Assembly (NCBI GenBank): GCA_965226045.1
Contig: CBDDBU010000028.1
Span: 62,001-126,000 of the forward strand
DNA: 64,000 nt
Direction: 5' to 3'
DNA from: CBDDBU01 sp965226045
Lineage (GTDB): Bacteria; Pseudomonadota; Alphaproteobacteria; VGEJ01
The translations under genes and the position numbers were made by a program. This document shows positions 44,290 to 52,916 of this stretch, in pieces; position 1 is the first letter of the stretch; every line of letters starts with the position of its first letter. A model generated the notes under the pieces. It was given only the letters and a program-made list of their open reading frames with translations. It was not told the origin of the DNA and did not search any database.

Positions 44290-46037
44290 ACGAAGAAGTA
44301 GATCAAGTAGACCACCAGCAAGATGCTCACCCACAGCACCGTCGAGCCGGTCGGCCAGGTGCGGGCGAGGATTCCGCGCGGGCCGTGGTGGCGGGTGACG
44401 AATCCGAGCAGCGCCGTGAGACATTGGCGGCCGGCTGCCCGCGCCGTGCGCTCGCCCCAATCGATCAACTTTCCAGCGGGCCGCATGAGGCGAGGCCCGC
44501 CGCGGCGGTAGAGCCAATCGAAATCGAGGTTCACCGATCGCAGCTCGGGCGGATAGATGCCGCTCCGCATCAACCAAACAAACGCGAGCGCCGAGAAGAA
44601 TAGAAGCTGCAGCTGGGCGACCACGTGGCTCCAGGTGTAGGGCTCGTAGGCGACTGGATATGGCAGCAGGCCATAGAGGAGCCACGGATAGGCGCCGTTG
44701 AACAGGCACAGCGCCGCCGCCAAGGCCATCGCCAGCAACATGTTCCAGGGCGGCTCCCTCGCGCTCAGCCGGGCATCGTGCGCGAAGAAGGCGAAGTACG
44801 GGATCTTGATTCCCGCGTGGTGAAAGACGCCGGCCGAGGCGAACAGCAAAACCAGCCAGACGACGACGTAGCCTTCGTCGAGCGCGGCGGTCATAACCAT
44901 CGACTTGCTGACGAAGCCGCTGAACAAGGGGAAGGCTGAGATCGACGCGGCGCCGACTATGCAGAGGCTCGCCGTGATCGGCATCTTGCGGTGCAGCCCG
45001 CCGAGGTCGGATCCGTTGATGCGGCCGGTGACGTGGAGAACCGCCCCCATCGACATGAACAACAAGGCCTTGAATATGACGTCGTTGAAGGCGTGGCTGA
45101 CCGCCCCGTTCATGGCCATGGCGGTGCCCAGGCCGATCCCGACGACCATGAAGCCGAGCTGATTGATCATGCTGTAGGCCAGGACACGCCGGAGATCATT
45201 CTCGATCACGGCGTAGAAGATCGGAAAGGCGGTCATCACCGTCCCGACATAGATCAGGATCTCGGCCCCGGCGAAGCTCCGGGCGAGCGCATAGACCGCG
45301 ACCTTGGTGGTGAATGCGCTCAGGAACACCGTCCCGGTTGGGCTGGCCTCTGGATAGGCGTCGGGGAGCCAGCTGTGCAGGAGCGGGAACCCGCACTTGA
45401 TTCCGAACGCCATCAGGATGAGCCATCCGGCCGCGGTCTCGAGACTCAGCGGGCCGAACGTGGCCGACCCGGTGTGATGGATGTGTAGGGCCGCGCCGGC
45501 CAGCAGCAAGAGGCCCGAGCCGACGTGAATCAATAGATAGCGCAACGCCGTCGCCGCCGCCCGCTCGCTGCCGCGCGCCCAGATCAGAACCGCCGAGCTC
45601 AGCGCCAGCAGCTCCCAATACACAAACAGGCTTACTAGATCGCCGGTGAACACCGCGCCGAGCGCGCTCCCCGCGTAGACCAGGGCGCTGGCGTGCTGGA
45701 CGCGGTCTTTTAGCCGCAGGGCGAACAGGCCCGCCAACAGCGCCGCGATGTGGAACAAGAGACCAAATAGAAAGCTCAGCTCGTCGACGCGTAACAACGA
45801 CAGATCATAGGAGAATAACGTTATATCATAGTATGTTGACGAGTTTAGATAAAGTAGATTGAGAAGTCCGATTAGGGGCGTCGCGACCAGTATTGCGGGC
45901 GCCGGCACGACTTTGGGGAACAGCATTAGCGCCGCCCCCACGAAGAAAATCACGGCGGGCGGGACTCCCCACGGCAGGCCTATCGGGTAGCCCAGCACAT
46001 CCGCCAGGAAGGGGGCCAGCAGGACCTCACTCGTCAT
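44286..46037 (-). CDS. mnhD: Mrp/Mbh-type antiporter subunit D, third copy
   Basis: A 583-residue proton-translocating subunit of the NuoL/M/N-MrpD family with about 14 helices. The pump-associated residues are present: Glu in SLFVYWELLALSS and Lys in MAFGIKCGFPLLHSWLPDAYPEASPTGTVFLSAFTTKVAVYAL. It is longer than the other two D subunits because of a C-terminal extension with a cytoplasmic loop (YPPELRSVNLDFDWLYRRGGPRL) and one further helix. It is the last gene of the cluster. Confidence 0.9.
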   Translation of the reverse strand: MTSEVLLAPFLADVLGYPIGLPWGVPPAVIFFVGAALMLFPKVVPAPAILVATPLIGLLNLLYLNSSTYYDITLFSYDLSLLRVDELSFLFGLLFHIAALLAGLFALRLKDRVQHASALVYAGSALGAVFTGDLVSLFVYWELLALSSAVLIWARGSERAAATALRYLLIHVGSGLLLLAGAALHIHHTGSATFGPLSLETAAGWLILMAFGIKCGFPLLHSWLPDAYPEASPTGTVFLSAFTTKVAVYALARSFAGAEILIYVGTVMTAFPIFYAVIENDLRRVLAYSMINQLGFMVVGIGLGTAMAMNGAVSHAFNDVIFKALLFMSMGAVLHVTGRINGSDLGGLHRKMPITASLCIVGAASISAFPLFSGFVSKSMVMTAALDEGYVVVWLVLLFASAGVFHHAGIKIPYFAFFAHDARLSAREPPWNMLLAMALAAALCLFNGAYPWLLYGLLPYPVAYEPYTWSHVVAQLQLLFFSALAFVWLMRSGIYPPELRSVNLDFDWLYRRGGPRLMRPAGKLIDWGERTARAAGRQCLTALLGFVTRHHGPRGILARTWPTGSTVLWVSILLVVYLIYFFV

Positions 46038-46284
46038 GGTAGTGCTCCGCGCGCATCACCAGTCGCCTGAGCTGCTTGGCCAGCACCACGAGTAGCCAGC
46101 AAGCGATGAAGCCATAGAAAGCGTGAAACCCGAACACATCCTCGATCGGATGCGCGATATGGCGGTGGAACAGGAGATCGGCGATCAGGAGCGCCGCGCA
46201 CACGATGTGGAACGCCGCCATCATCCAGCGGATATTGCGGGGTCGGTAAAAGAACCCGGGCGGCTCGTGGTCGCGGGCCGTCAT
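46027..46284 (-). CDS. small two-helix membrane protein of the antiporter cluster
   Basis: An 85-residue protein with two probable transmembrane segments (WMMAAFHIVCAALLIADLLF and HAFYGFIACWLLVVLAKQL) and a histidine-rich junction (HRHIAHPIEDVFGFHAF). I know no named family. ATG 46284 overlaps the stop of the second D gene, and its end overlaps the start of the third, so it is part of the operon and may be a complex subunit. Confidence 0.75.
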   Translation of the reverse strand: MTARDHEPPGFFYRPRNIRWMMAAFHIVCAALLIADLLFHRHIAHPIEDVFGFHAFYGFIACWLLVVLAKQLRRLVMRAEHYHDE

Positions 46285-47747
46285 GGCGACACCGCGATCC
46301 GCGCGATCATGGCGTACAGCGCGTCGGGGAACACGAACAACGCCAGGCACGCGAGCGCCGTCAGGACGAGCGCGACGAGGCAGGCGATGGGCCCCTCGCG
46401 AATCCCCGTGTTCTGTGCGGCGTTCGCACCAGTTGTCGGCAGATAGGCCTGGACCGCCACGGGTAACAGATACCCGGCACTCAACAGCGATCCGACCAGT
46501 AGGAATGCCAGTAAGCCGAACTCGCCAGCCTCAATGCTCCCGGTCACGAGGTACCATTTGCTCCAAACTCCCGCCATCGGCGGCAGGCCAATTACGCTTA
46601 GGCTCCCCACCGTGAAGGCAGCCATCGTCACCGGCATGCGCCGCGCGAGGCCCCTCATTTCGCTCACATTGGTCAGGCGCGTGGCGGTGTAGATGCTGCC
46701 GGCGCAGAAGAAGAGCGTGATCTTCCCGACCGCATGGGTCGCCATGTGCATGCCGCCGCCGATGATGCCCGCGCGGTTGGCAAGCAGCGCGCCTACCACG
46801 ATGTAGGAGAGCTGGCTGACCGTGGAGTAGGCGAGGCGGCGCTTGAGGTCGTCTTGTCGAAGGGCGATTAGCGAGGCGATGACGATGGTCGCGGCCGCGA
46901 CCCACAGCAGCCAGCGGTCCGACCACAGCTCGCTCACCAGTTCCGTGCCGAACACGTAGACGGACACCTTGAGCACGGTGAAGACGCCGGCCTTGACCAC
47001 CGCGACCGCGTGGAGGAGGGCGCTCACCGGGGCGGGCGCCACCATCGCCGCCGGTAGCCAGCGGTGAAATGGCATCAGCGCGGCCTTTCCGATCCCGAAC
47101 AAGAACAGCACCAGCAGCACGCCGGCCATGGCGGGCGGCGGATCGCCAAAGATGCCGCCGGCCGCGAACCGCAGCGTGCCGGCCTCGAACCAGGTGATGA
47201 TGATGGCCAGCAGCAGCAGGCCAATCGACGTGCCCAGCAGTAGGCCGAGATAGGTGCGCCCGCCCAACTGGGCGGCGCGGGTGCCGGCATGGGTCACCAA
47301 CGGGTAGGTGGCGAGGGTCAGCACCTCGTAGAAGATGAACAAGGTCAACAGATCGGCGGCGAACGCGATTCCGATTGTTGCGCCGAGCGACAACGAGAAG
47401 CAGACGTAGTATCGAGTCTGTTGATCCTCGCGGTTCGCCCGCATGTAGCCGATCGAGTAGATCGACGTCACCACCCACAAGGCGCTGGCCAGGACCGCGA
47501 AAGTCATCCCCAGCGGCTCGACCGCAAGGCCGACGGCCACCCCCGGAAAGATTTCGAACAGCTCGACCACGGGCCAATCATCCGGACGAAAATCTGTCAT
47601 CAAGATCACGACCAAGGCGAGCAACAGCGCGGCCGTCGCCACTGTCGCGGTCTCGCGCAAGTTGGGAAATCGGTGCAGGAGAGCGATGAGGATCGCGCCG
47701 GCGAACGGCACGGCCACCGCCAGCACCATGATCGAGGCGGCGCTCAC
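46281..47747 (-). CDS. mnhD: Mrp/Mbh-type antiporter subunit D, second copy
   Basis: A 488-residue NuoN/MrpD-like subunit. Key charged positions: Glu in LFIFYEVLTLATYPL and Lys in LFGIGKAALMPFHRWLPAAMVAPAPVSALLHAVAVVKAGVF. The GTG start at 47747 overlaps the stop of the first D gene (GTGA). The open frame continues far upstream within that gene, but homology starts at the GTG. Confidence 0.92.
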   Translation of the reverse strand: MSAASIMVLAVAVPFAGAILIALLHRFPNLRETATVATAALLLALVVILMTDFRPDDWPVVELFEIFPGVAVGLAVEPLGMTFAVLASALWVVTSIYSIGYMRANREDQQTRYYVCFSLSLGATIGIAFAADLLTLFIFYEVLTLATYPLVTHAGTRAAQLGGRTYLGLLLGTSIGLLLLAIIITWFEAGTLRFAAGGIFGDPPPAMAGVLLVLFLFGIGKAALMPFHRWLPAAMVAPAPVSALLHAVAVVKAGVFTVLKVSVYVFGTELVSELWSDRWLLWVAAATIVIASLIALRQDDLKRRLAYSTVSQLSYIVVGALLANRAGIIGGGMHMATHAVGKITLFFCAGSIYTATRLTNVSEMRGLARRMPVTMAAFTVGSLSVIGLPPMAGVWSKWYLVTGSIEAGEFGLLAFLLVGSLLSAGYLLPVAVQAYLPTTGANAAQNTGIREGPIACLVALVLTALACLALFVFPDALYAMIARIAVSP

Positions 47748-49225
47748 GGCGCGAGCCCGAGCAGAACCGTGGCCGCGCGGCTCGCGACGCCGATTGTCAG
47801 CGAGGTGTCGAGGCCAAAGTAGACGCAGGCGCCGGCCAGAATCCATGTCGGCGCCACCATCGAGAGTGGCGCTTCGACCGGCGCCGATCGCTCGGGCGGC
47901 GGTCTGAAGTAGGCGACCTCGATCACCCGCCCGATGTAGACCACCGCCAGCAGCGAACTCACGACGATCAGCGCCGCCACCGGCCACCAACCGCGTTCCA
48001 AGGCGGCGACCACCAGATACCATTTGCTGACGAAGCCCACCGTGGCTGGCACGCCGATCAGGCTCAGGCCCGCCAGTGTGAACGCGGCAACGGTCAACGG
48101 CATCGTTCTGCCCAGGCCGGCGAGTGCATCGAGATTGACCGATCCCAGCCTGAGGAAAACGTTCCCCATGGCGAGGAATAGAGCTCCTTTCATCGCGGCA
48201 TGGTTGAAGAGGTGGATCAGGCTGGCGGTGAGGCCGGTGTGGGTGGCAAATCCTATTCCCAGCACGATGTAGCCGACCTGGGCCACGCTCGAATAGGCGA
48301 GCATGCGCCGAACGTCGTCCTGAAAAATGGCGACCAGGGAGCCCGTGAACACCGCGATCAGCGCGAGCGGCATCAAGATCGCCGTGAGTGGCAGCTCGTC
48401 GAGCGCATAGGCAGCTATGAAGATGCCGAACACGAACCGCAGCAAGAGGTACACGGCGACCTTGGTGGCGGTCGCGGCGAGGAACGCTGAAACCGCCGAC
48501 GGCGCCCGGGCGTAGGCGTTGGGCAGCCACAAGTGCAACGGGAAAAGCGCCAGCTTCAGACTGATCCCGACGGTCAGGAAGGCGAACGCGACGATCACCG
48601 TGCGATTCTCACCGCGACCCGCTAGGCGGTAGGCGAGATCGGCCATGTTCAGCGTGCCGGTCACCATGTAGAGAAGCCCGACCCCGATCAGAATGAACGT
48701 GGCGCCGATGGTCCCGAGGATTAGGTAGCGAAATGCCGCTGTCAGCGCCGCGCGACTGGGCCCTAGGCTGATCAGCACGTACGACGACAACGAGGAAATC
48801 TCGAGAAAGACGAAGGCGTTGAACGCATCGCCAGTGATCGCGATGCCAAGCAGACCGGCCAGACACAGCATCAGCGCGGCGTAAAACAAGTGGTGGCGTT
48901 CCGGCGCGATCTCGTGGCGGACGCTTGCCAGTGCGTAGGGCACGACGACCGCGCCCACAGCGGTGACGATCAGGAGCACCAGAGCGTTGGCCGCATCGAC
49001 CCGGTATTCGATGCCCCACGGCGCCGCCCACCCGCCCAGCGCATACGAAATGGGCGCGTCGGCGTCGAGGACCTGTATCAACAGCCAAATGGCGATGCCA
49101 AGGCTTAGCCACGCGGCGATCAGCGCGACCGTCCACGCCGCCAACGGCCGCCGCGAGAGGACACACAGTGGCGCGGCGATGAGCGGCACCACCACCTGCA
49201 AGGCCGGAAGGTGAGCGCCGATCAC
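47744..49225 (-). CDS. mnhD: Mrp/Mbh-type antiporter subunit D, first copy
   Basis: A 493-residue NuoN/MrpD-like subunit with Glu in FVFLEISSLSSYVLISLG, Lys in LTVGISLKLALFPLHLWLPNAYARAPSAVSAFLAATATKVAVYLLLR and LAYSSVAQVGYIVLGIG. It overlaps mnhC by ATGA. Three such subunits in one cluster are more than the canonical Mrp complex contains. Confidence 0.93.
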   Translation of the reverse strand: MIGAHLPALQVVVPLIAAPLCVLSRRPLAAWTVALIAAWLSLGIAIWLLIQVLDADAPISYALGGWAAPWGIEYRVDAANALVLLIVTAVGAVVVPYALASVRHEIAPERHHLFYAALMLCLAGLLGIAITGDAFNAFVFLEISSLSSYVLISLGPSRAALTAAFRYLILGTIGATFILIGVGLLYMVTGTLNMADLAYRLAGRGENRTVIVAFAFLTVGISLKLALFPLHLWLPNAYARAPSAVSAFLAATATKVAVYLLLRFVFGIFIAAYALDELPLTAILMPLALIAVFTGSLVAIFQDDVRRMLAYSSVAQVGYIVLGIGFATHTGLTASLIHLFNHAAMKGALFLAMGNVFLRLGSVNLDALAGLGRTMPLTVAAFTLAGLSLIGVPATVGFVSKWYLVVAALERGWWPVAALIVVSSLLAVVYIGRVIEVAYFRPPPERSAPVEAPLSMVAPTWILAGACVYFGLDTSLTIGVASRAATVLLGLAP

Positions 49226-49575
49226 GTAGGCTCGTCCAGGGCCTGGATTTCGTCTTCCTCGATGGTCCCGTAGGCCTCTCGGATGCGTACAACGAGCGCC
49301 AGACCAAGTGCCGTGGTCGCCACGCCGACGACGATGGCGGTCAGGATCAACACATGAGGAAGCGGGTTGGAGTAGACGCTAGCCCCGTCGGTAATGATGG
49401 GGGCGGTACCGCCCTCGATCTTGCCCATCGAGATATACAAAAGGAACACCGAGGCCTGAAAAATGTTCAGGCCGATGATTTGCTTGACTAGGTTGCCGCG
49501 CGCGATAACGGTGTAGAAGCCGATCATCGCCAGCGTGATGGCGATCCAATAGTTGTAGTGGCCCAAGAATTCCAT
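49222..49575 (-). CDS. mnhC: Mrp/Mbh-type antiporter subunit C (NuoK-like)
   Basis: A 117-residue, three-helix NuoK-like subunit: IAITLAMIGFYTVIARGNLVKQIIGLNIFQASVFLLYISMG, then NPLPHVLILTAIVVGVATTALGLALVVRI. The PLPHVLILTAIVVG segment is highly typical of MnhC. It follows mnhB by 12 bp. Confidence 0.95.
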   Translation of the reverse strand: MEFLGHYNYWIAITLAMIGFYTVIARGNLVKQIIGLNIFQASVFLLYISMGKIEGGTAPIITDGASVYSNPLPHVLILTAIVVGVATTALGLALVVRIREAYGTIEEDEIQALDEPT

Positions 49576-49587
49576 GTAGCAGCGGAA

Positions 49588-50004
49588 CTAGCGGTCGCGG
49601 TCGGCGAACGCGAAGAATATAGCCACCATGACGGCGAAGACGGTGACCCCGACGCCCAGCTCGATGAGCAGGATGCCGAGGTGCTGGCCGGCCACCGGAT
49701 CGCTGGCGAGGACCGAATAATCGAGATAGTTGCCGCCGCCGAGGAGGCCGACCGCCCCGACGCCGGCGTACAACAGCAGACCCGCGGCGACCAAACCGCT
49801 CACGACCCCATCCGGAATGACGCGCCGGGTCTCGGCGACGCCGAAAACCAAGCCGTGAATGATGAATCCAGCGGCGAAGATGACGCCCGCCTGAAAGCCG
49901 CCGCCGGGCCCGTAGTCGCCGTGGAACTGTACGTACAGCGCGAACAGCAGCACGAATGGTATGACCAACTTGGCGACGACGCGAAGGATCAGGTCAGCCG
50001 GCAT
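49588..50004 (-). CDS. mnhB: Mrp/Mbh-type antiporter subunit B
   Basis: A 138-residue four-helix subunit with the MnhB core: IPFVLLFALYVQFHGDYGPGGGFQAGVIFAAGFIIHGL (the HGxxxPGGGFQAG motif, here HGDYGPGGGFQAG) and LGILLIELGVGVTVFAVMV. ATG 50004 is chosen because GAGGAG lies 8 bp upstream; it overlaps the end of the upstream gene by 11 bp. Confidence 0.94.
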   Translation of the reverse strand: MPADLILRVVAKLVIPFVLLFALYVQFHGDYGPGGGFQAGVIFAAGFIIHGLVFGVAETRRVIPDGVVSGLVAAGLLLYAGVGAVGLLGGGNYLDYSVLASDPVAGQHLGILLIELGVGVTVFAVMVAIFFAFADRDR

Positions 50005-50542
50005 CGTCTTGGCTCCTCGGCGGCCTCTTGCGCGACCGTGACCCCAGCAGCAGGAGAACGCCGACACCTGCCGTGAAAACCACCGCGACCTCCCCCAGGG
50101 TGTCGTAGCCGCGGTAGCTGGCGAGCACCGCCGTCACGATGTTGGGCACGCCGGTCTTAGCTCGCGCCTCGGCGATATAGAGCGGCGCCACATGCTGATG
50201 GACCGGCGCCTGAGGATCGCCGTAGACGGGCATGTCGACGGTCCCGTAGATCAGTGCCGCGCCGGTCGCGATCACCACTACCAGCGGGAGGAGCGGCGTA
50301 TGCAACGGTATTTTCTCGCGTTGCCCGACCCGTGCCAGCGTCGCAAGCAGCAATACCGTTGTTATCCCGGCGCCGACGGCGGCTTCGGTGAACGCGACAT
50401 CCACGGCATCGAGGGTCACGAACAAGCCCGCCATCAGCAGACTGAAGACCCCCGCCAGCATGACGGCGGCGGCAAGGCCGCGCTGACGCACGATGGCAAG
50501 CGCGCTGATCGCCAGAAACGTCAGCAGCGTGATGTCGACTAC
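49994..50542 (-). CDS. MbhD-MbhE fusion subunit (DUF4040) of the antiporter
   Basis: The product fuses an MbhD/DUF4040 segment (VDITLLTFLAISALAIVRQRGLAAAVMLAGVFSLLMAGLFVTLDAVDVAFTEAAVGAG) with an MbhE-like segment (TGVPNIVTAVLASYRGYDTLGEVAVVFTAGVGVLLLLG). In canonical Mrp these parts are the C-terminus of MrpA. The start is unclear: no ATG, GTG or TTG lies at the expected N-terminus, where the codons are GTA (50542, overlapping the mnhG stop) and ATC (50533). The first canonical start downstream is GTG 50491, which would remove half a helix; the nearest upstream is ATG 50689, deep inside mnhG. Confidence 0.8.
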   Translation of the reverse strand, partial: VVDITLLTFLAISALAIVRQRGLAAAVMLAGVFSLLMAGLFVTLDAVDVAFTEAAVGAGITTVLLLATLARVGQREKIPLHTPLLPLVVVIATGAALIYGTVDMPVYGDPQAPVHQHVAPLYIAEARAKTGVPNIVTAVLASYRGYDTLGEVAVVFTAGVGVLLLLGSRSRKRPPRSQDDAG

Positions 50543-50868
50543 GTCTTGGATCTTGCGTCTTTCTCGTCCCCGATGTGGGGCTTGAGGCCATTGAGCAAGG
50601 CCGCGCGAGCGAGCGCGTGGGTCGCGGTCGGGCTGGTCAGAAATAAGAAGGCGAAGATCAACAGCAACTTGACAGCGACTAGCGTCCAACCCGCCTGCAC
50701 CATCAGCCCGATGAGGATCAGGCCCGCGCCGAGTGTGTCGGTGAGACCGGCCGCGTGGATGCGACAGTAGAAGTCGGGCAGCCGCAGAATGCCGATTCCC
50801 CCGACGAACAGAAACACCCCGCCCGACATCAGCAACGCCCAGCTCAGCACGTCGACGACATCAGCCAT
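50539..50868 (-). CDS. mnhG: Mrp/Mbh-type antiporter subunit G
   Basis: A 109-residue three-helix protein with the MnhG pattern: SWALLMSGGVFLFVGGIGILRLPDFYCRIHAAGLTDTLGAGLILIGLMV and the late FLFLTSPTATHALARAAL. It overlaps mnhF by 8 bp. Confidence 0.95.
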   Translation of the reverse strand: MADVVDVLSWALLMSGGVFLFVGGIGILRLPDFYCRIHAAGLTDTLGAGLILIGLMVQAGWTLVAVKLLLIFAFLFLTSPTATHALARAALLNGLKPHIGDEKDARSKT

Positions 50869-51157
50869 GCGGCGGCTCCTCGGCGTCCGTGGGGCCGCTC
50901 GACGCGACCTGGGTCCGCAGCCGCACGTATCGGAGAATGGCGATGGTGCCGACGAAGTTCAGAAGGGTATAGAGAAGCGCAATGTCCAAGAAGTCGGGGC
51001 GGTCCGTCAAAAAACCAATCACCGCGATCAACAATGTGGTTTTGGTGGCGATGGTGTTCACCGCAAGAATGCGATCGAACAGCGTCGGGCCGAGTAGCGC
51101 GCGAATCAGCGCGAGCGTCATCGTCACCAGAAGTGCCGCGGCCGCAGCCCCAAACAT
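50861..51157 (-). CDS. mnhF: Mrp/Mbh-type antiporter subunit F
   Basis: A 98-residue three-helix subunit: LALIRALLGPTLFDRILAVNTIATKTTLLIAVIG and DIALLYTLLNFVGTIAILRYVR. The GPTLFDRILAVN segment is the family hallmark. ATG 51157 is the first canonical start at the start of homology, 28 bp after mnhE; its ribosome-binding site is weak. Confidence 0.93.
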   Translation of the reverse strand: MFGAAAAALLVTMTLALIRALLGPTLFDRILAVNTIATKTTLLIAVIGFLTDRPDFLDIALLYTLLNFVGTIAILRYVRLRTQVASSGPTDAEEPPHG

Positions 51158-51185
51158 CAGGCCGACACTCGGATGTCGAAACGGA

Positions 51186-51665
51186 TCACGCGCGTTCGCC
51201 CTCCAGCCGACTGACGCGGCGGTCCATCTCGCCACGGCCAAGGTCGGCCGCGGCCTCGGCGGTGAGGGCGTGGACGAAAAGCTCCTCCGGCTCAAGCCCG
51301 AGCGTCACCGTTCCTGGCGTCAAGGTGATCGAGTTGGCGTAGATCACGCGCCCCAGGTCGGACCGCTGGCTGGGGCGCACGCGAACCAACGTCGGGCCGA
51401 TCTTCAGACGCGGATCAAGGATGGCCGTCGCGACCGCGACGTTGGCCCGTACGATCTCTGCCAGCAGCCACAACCAATACCGCGACAAACGCCAGCCGAG
51501 CCGGATCAGCGGCGTGCCGCCGTCCACCAACCCCATGCGCCTGGCGACGACCACGCTGAAGATCACCGAGGCGACGCCAAAAGCGATCGGGAGCGCGCCG
51601 TAGTGTCCCGATAGGAGAAACCACAGGGCAAGCAACATGGCCCCAAGGCTGGCGGCGCGTGACAA
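51186..51665 (-). CDS. mnhE: Mrp/Mbh-type antiporter subunit E
   Basis: A subunit of about 159 residues, membrane-bound at the N-terminus with a cytoplasmic C-terminal domain: ALWFLLSGHYGALPIAFGVASVIFSVVVARRM, YWLWLLAEIVRANVAVATAIL and the highly typical VIYANSITLTPGTVTLGLE. TTG 51665 is preferred because GGGAGG lies 7 bp upstream; an ATG at 51707 is in frame but has no such site. It is the first gene of the ten-gene antiporter operon and is divergent from the cold-shock gene. Confidence 0.92.
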   Translation of the reverse strand: MSRAASLGAMLLALWFLLSGHYGALPIAFGVASVIFSVVVARRMGLVDGGTPLIRLGWRLSRYWLWLLAEIVRANVAVATAILDPRLKIGPTLVRVRPSQRSDLGRVIYANSITLTPGTVTLGLEPEELFVHALTAEAAADLGRGEMDRRVSRLEGERA

Positions 51666-51816
51666 CGAAAGACCTCCCTCGGACGGACCTGGGCGCGGCC
51701 GGCACATAAGCAGAAAACGCGATGGTGGTCCATCGGTCGCGGGTTCGTCAGTACGATCGCGACTCTACGAGGCCGTCAAACTAAGTACAGCGCTGCCTCA
51801 GACGACCCGGACGAAA

Positions 51817-51845
51817 TTGTGACGACCGCAAAAATATGGTAAACA
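51817..51845 (+). promoter_or_regulatory. possible promoter of the cold-shock gene
   Basis: TTGTGA at 51817-51822, a 17-bp spacer and TAAACA at 51840-51845 lie 35 bp before the cold-shock ATG. The match to consensus is moderate. The 214 bp between mnhE and this gene otherwise show no gene. Confidence 0.35.
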
Positions 51846-51879
51846 TCGCAATAGCAGCCATCCGCATTGGACGCCTGCG

Positions 51880-52419
51880 ATGGATGAACGCGAACACAGG
51901 CCGGAGGACCCTGGCGAGGGCGCATTTGAGACCACGGGTACTGTAAAGTGGTTCAATGCGGTCAAGGGATTCGGTTTTATCACGGCCGCCGACGGCAGCG
52001 GCGATGTCTTTCTGCATCATTCGGCCCTGCGCGAGACGGGCTTGGGTGAACTTGAGCCCGGAACCACGGTGGTCTGCGAGGTGGTCCAGGGTCCCAAGGG
52101 CTTGCAAGCGGTGCGCGTCGTGAACGTCGATGCGAGTACGGCGGTGACCGGCTCCCCACCTCCCGAGCGGCCAGCCTCGCTCGCGGCCGCGACGATTTCT
52201 CCCGAGGGCGAGTTCTTTGGTGCGACCGTCAAGTGGTTCAATCCTGACAAGGGCTATGGCTTCGTCACGAGTGGCGAGGGCACAACAGATATATTCGTAC
52301 ATATCAAAACGTTGCGACGTCTTGGTGTGAGTGACCTTCAAGCGGGTCAAGCCGTGCGTGTGCGGGTGGGCCAGGGGCCGAAGGGGCCGCAAGTGGCGGA
52401 TATCGAGACCGTCGACTAG
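51880..52419 (+). CDS. cold-shock protein with two CSD domains
   Basis: A 179-residue nucleic-acid-binding protein with two cold-shock domains. Each has the RNP motifs: GTVKWFNAVKGFGFITAADGSGDVFLHHSAL (about 20-50) and ATVKWFNPDKGYGFVTSGEGTTDIFVHI (about 112-140). The linker is Pro/Ala-rich. Double-CSD proteins of this size are common in alphaproteobacteria and act as RNA chaperones. A DUF192 gene follows, 23 bp downstream. Confidence 0.94.
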   Translation: MDEREHRPEDPGEGAFETTGTVKWFNAVKGFGFITAADGSGDVFLHHSALRETGLGELEPGTTVVCEVVQGPKGLQAVRVVNVDASTAVTGSPPPERPASLAAATISPEGEFFGATVKWFNPDKGYGFVTSGEGTTDIFVHIKTLRRLGVSDLQAGQAVRVRVGQGPKGPQVADIETVD

Positions 52420-52442
52420 CATTGGTGCAATAGTTTGGTGTG

Positions 52443-52916
52443 ATGGTCGCGCAATGGCGGCGTCCGAGCCTTTTCGCGTTCGCCCTGGCGGTTCTCGTGG
52501 TGAGCCACGTGTCGCCCGCCCTAGCGGCGCCGGCTCTCTCGGAACTCGTCGTGGTGACCACGGGCGGCGATCACAGGTTCATCGTCGAACTTGCCAACAC
52601 GCCCGCCGGGCGCGCGCGCGGTCTCATGTTTCGCCGGGCCTTGGCCGCCAATCAGGGCATGTTGTTCGACTACGGCAAAACCATCGACGCGGCCATGTGG
52701 ATGAAAAACACGTACATCCCGCTCGACATCTTGTTCATCGCCGCCGACGGCCGCATCGTCAATATCGCTCGCGACACGACGCCCGAATCGCTTGAGACGA
52801 TCGCCTCGCGGGGGCCGGTTCGGGCGGCGTTGGAGCTGAACGCCGGGACCACCCGACGCATGGCTATCAACGCGGGGGATCGCGTTGTCCATCCGCTGTT
52901 CGAGACAGTGGAGTAG
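52443..52916 (+). CDS. DUF192 secreted protein
   Basis: A 157-residue protein with a signal peptide (SLFAFALAVLVVSHVSPALA-AP) and a DUF192 domain: TPAGRARGLMFRRALAANQGMLFDYGK, MWMKNTYIPLDILFIAADGRIVNIARDTTP and the end AINAGDRVVHPLF. Function is unknown; the cold-shock-DUF192-tRNA-NDUFS4 order recurs in alphaproteobacteria. ATG 52443 is chosen over GTG 52440. Confidence 0.92.
   Translation: MVAQWRRPSLFAFALAVLVVSHVSPALAAPALSELVVVTTGGDHRFIVELANTPAGRARGLMFRRALAANQGMLFDYGKTIDAAMWMKNTYIPLDILFIAADGRIVNIARDTTPESLETIASRGPVRAALELNAGTTRRMAINAGDRVVHPLFETVE

Noticed and set aside
42832..44709. 625-codon minus-strand frame across the coxG and SocA-like region
   Set aside because: It overlaps coxG in another frame, is rich in Arg/Pro and shows no family pattern.
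46281..48530. 749-codon single protein for the second antiporter D subunit
   Set aside because: The first 261 codons overlap the first D gene in another frame and lack homology; the GTG at 47747 in a GTGA overlap is the likely start.
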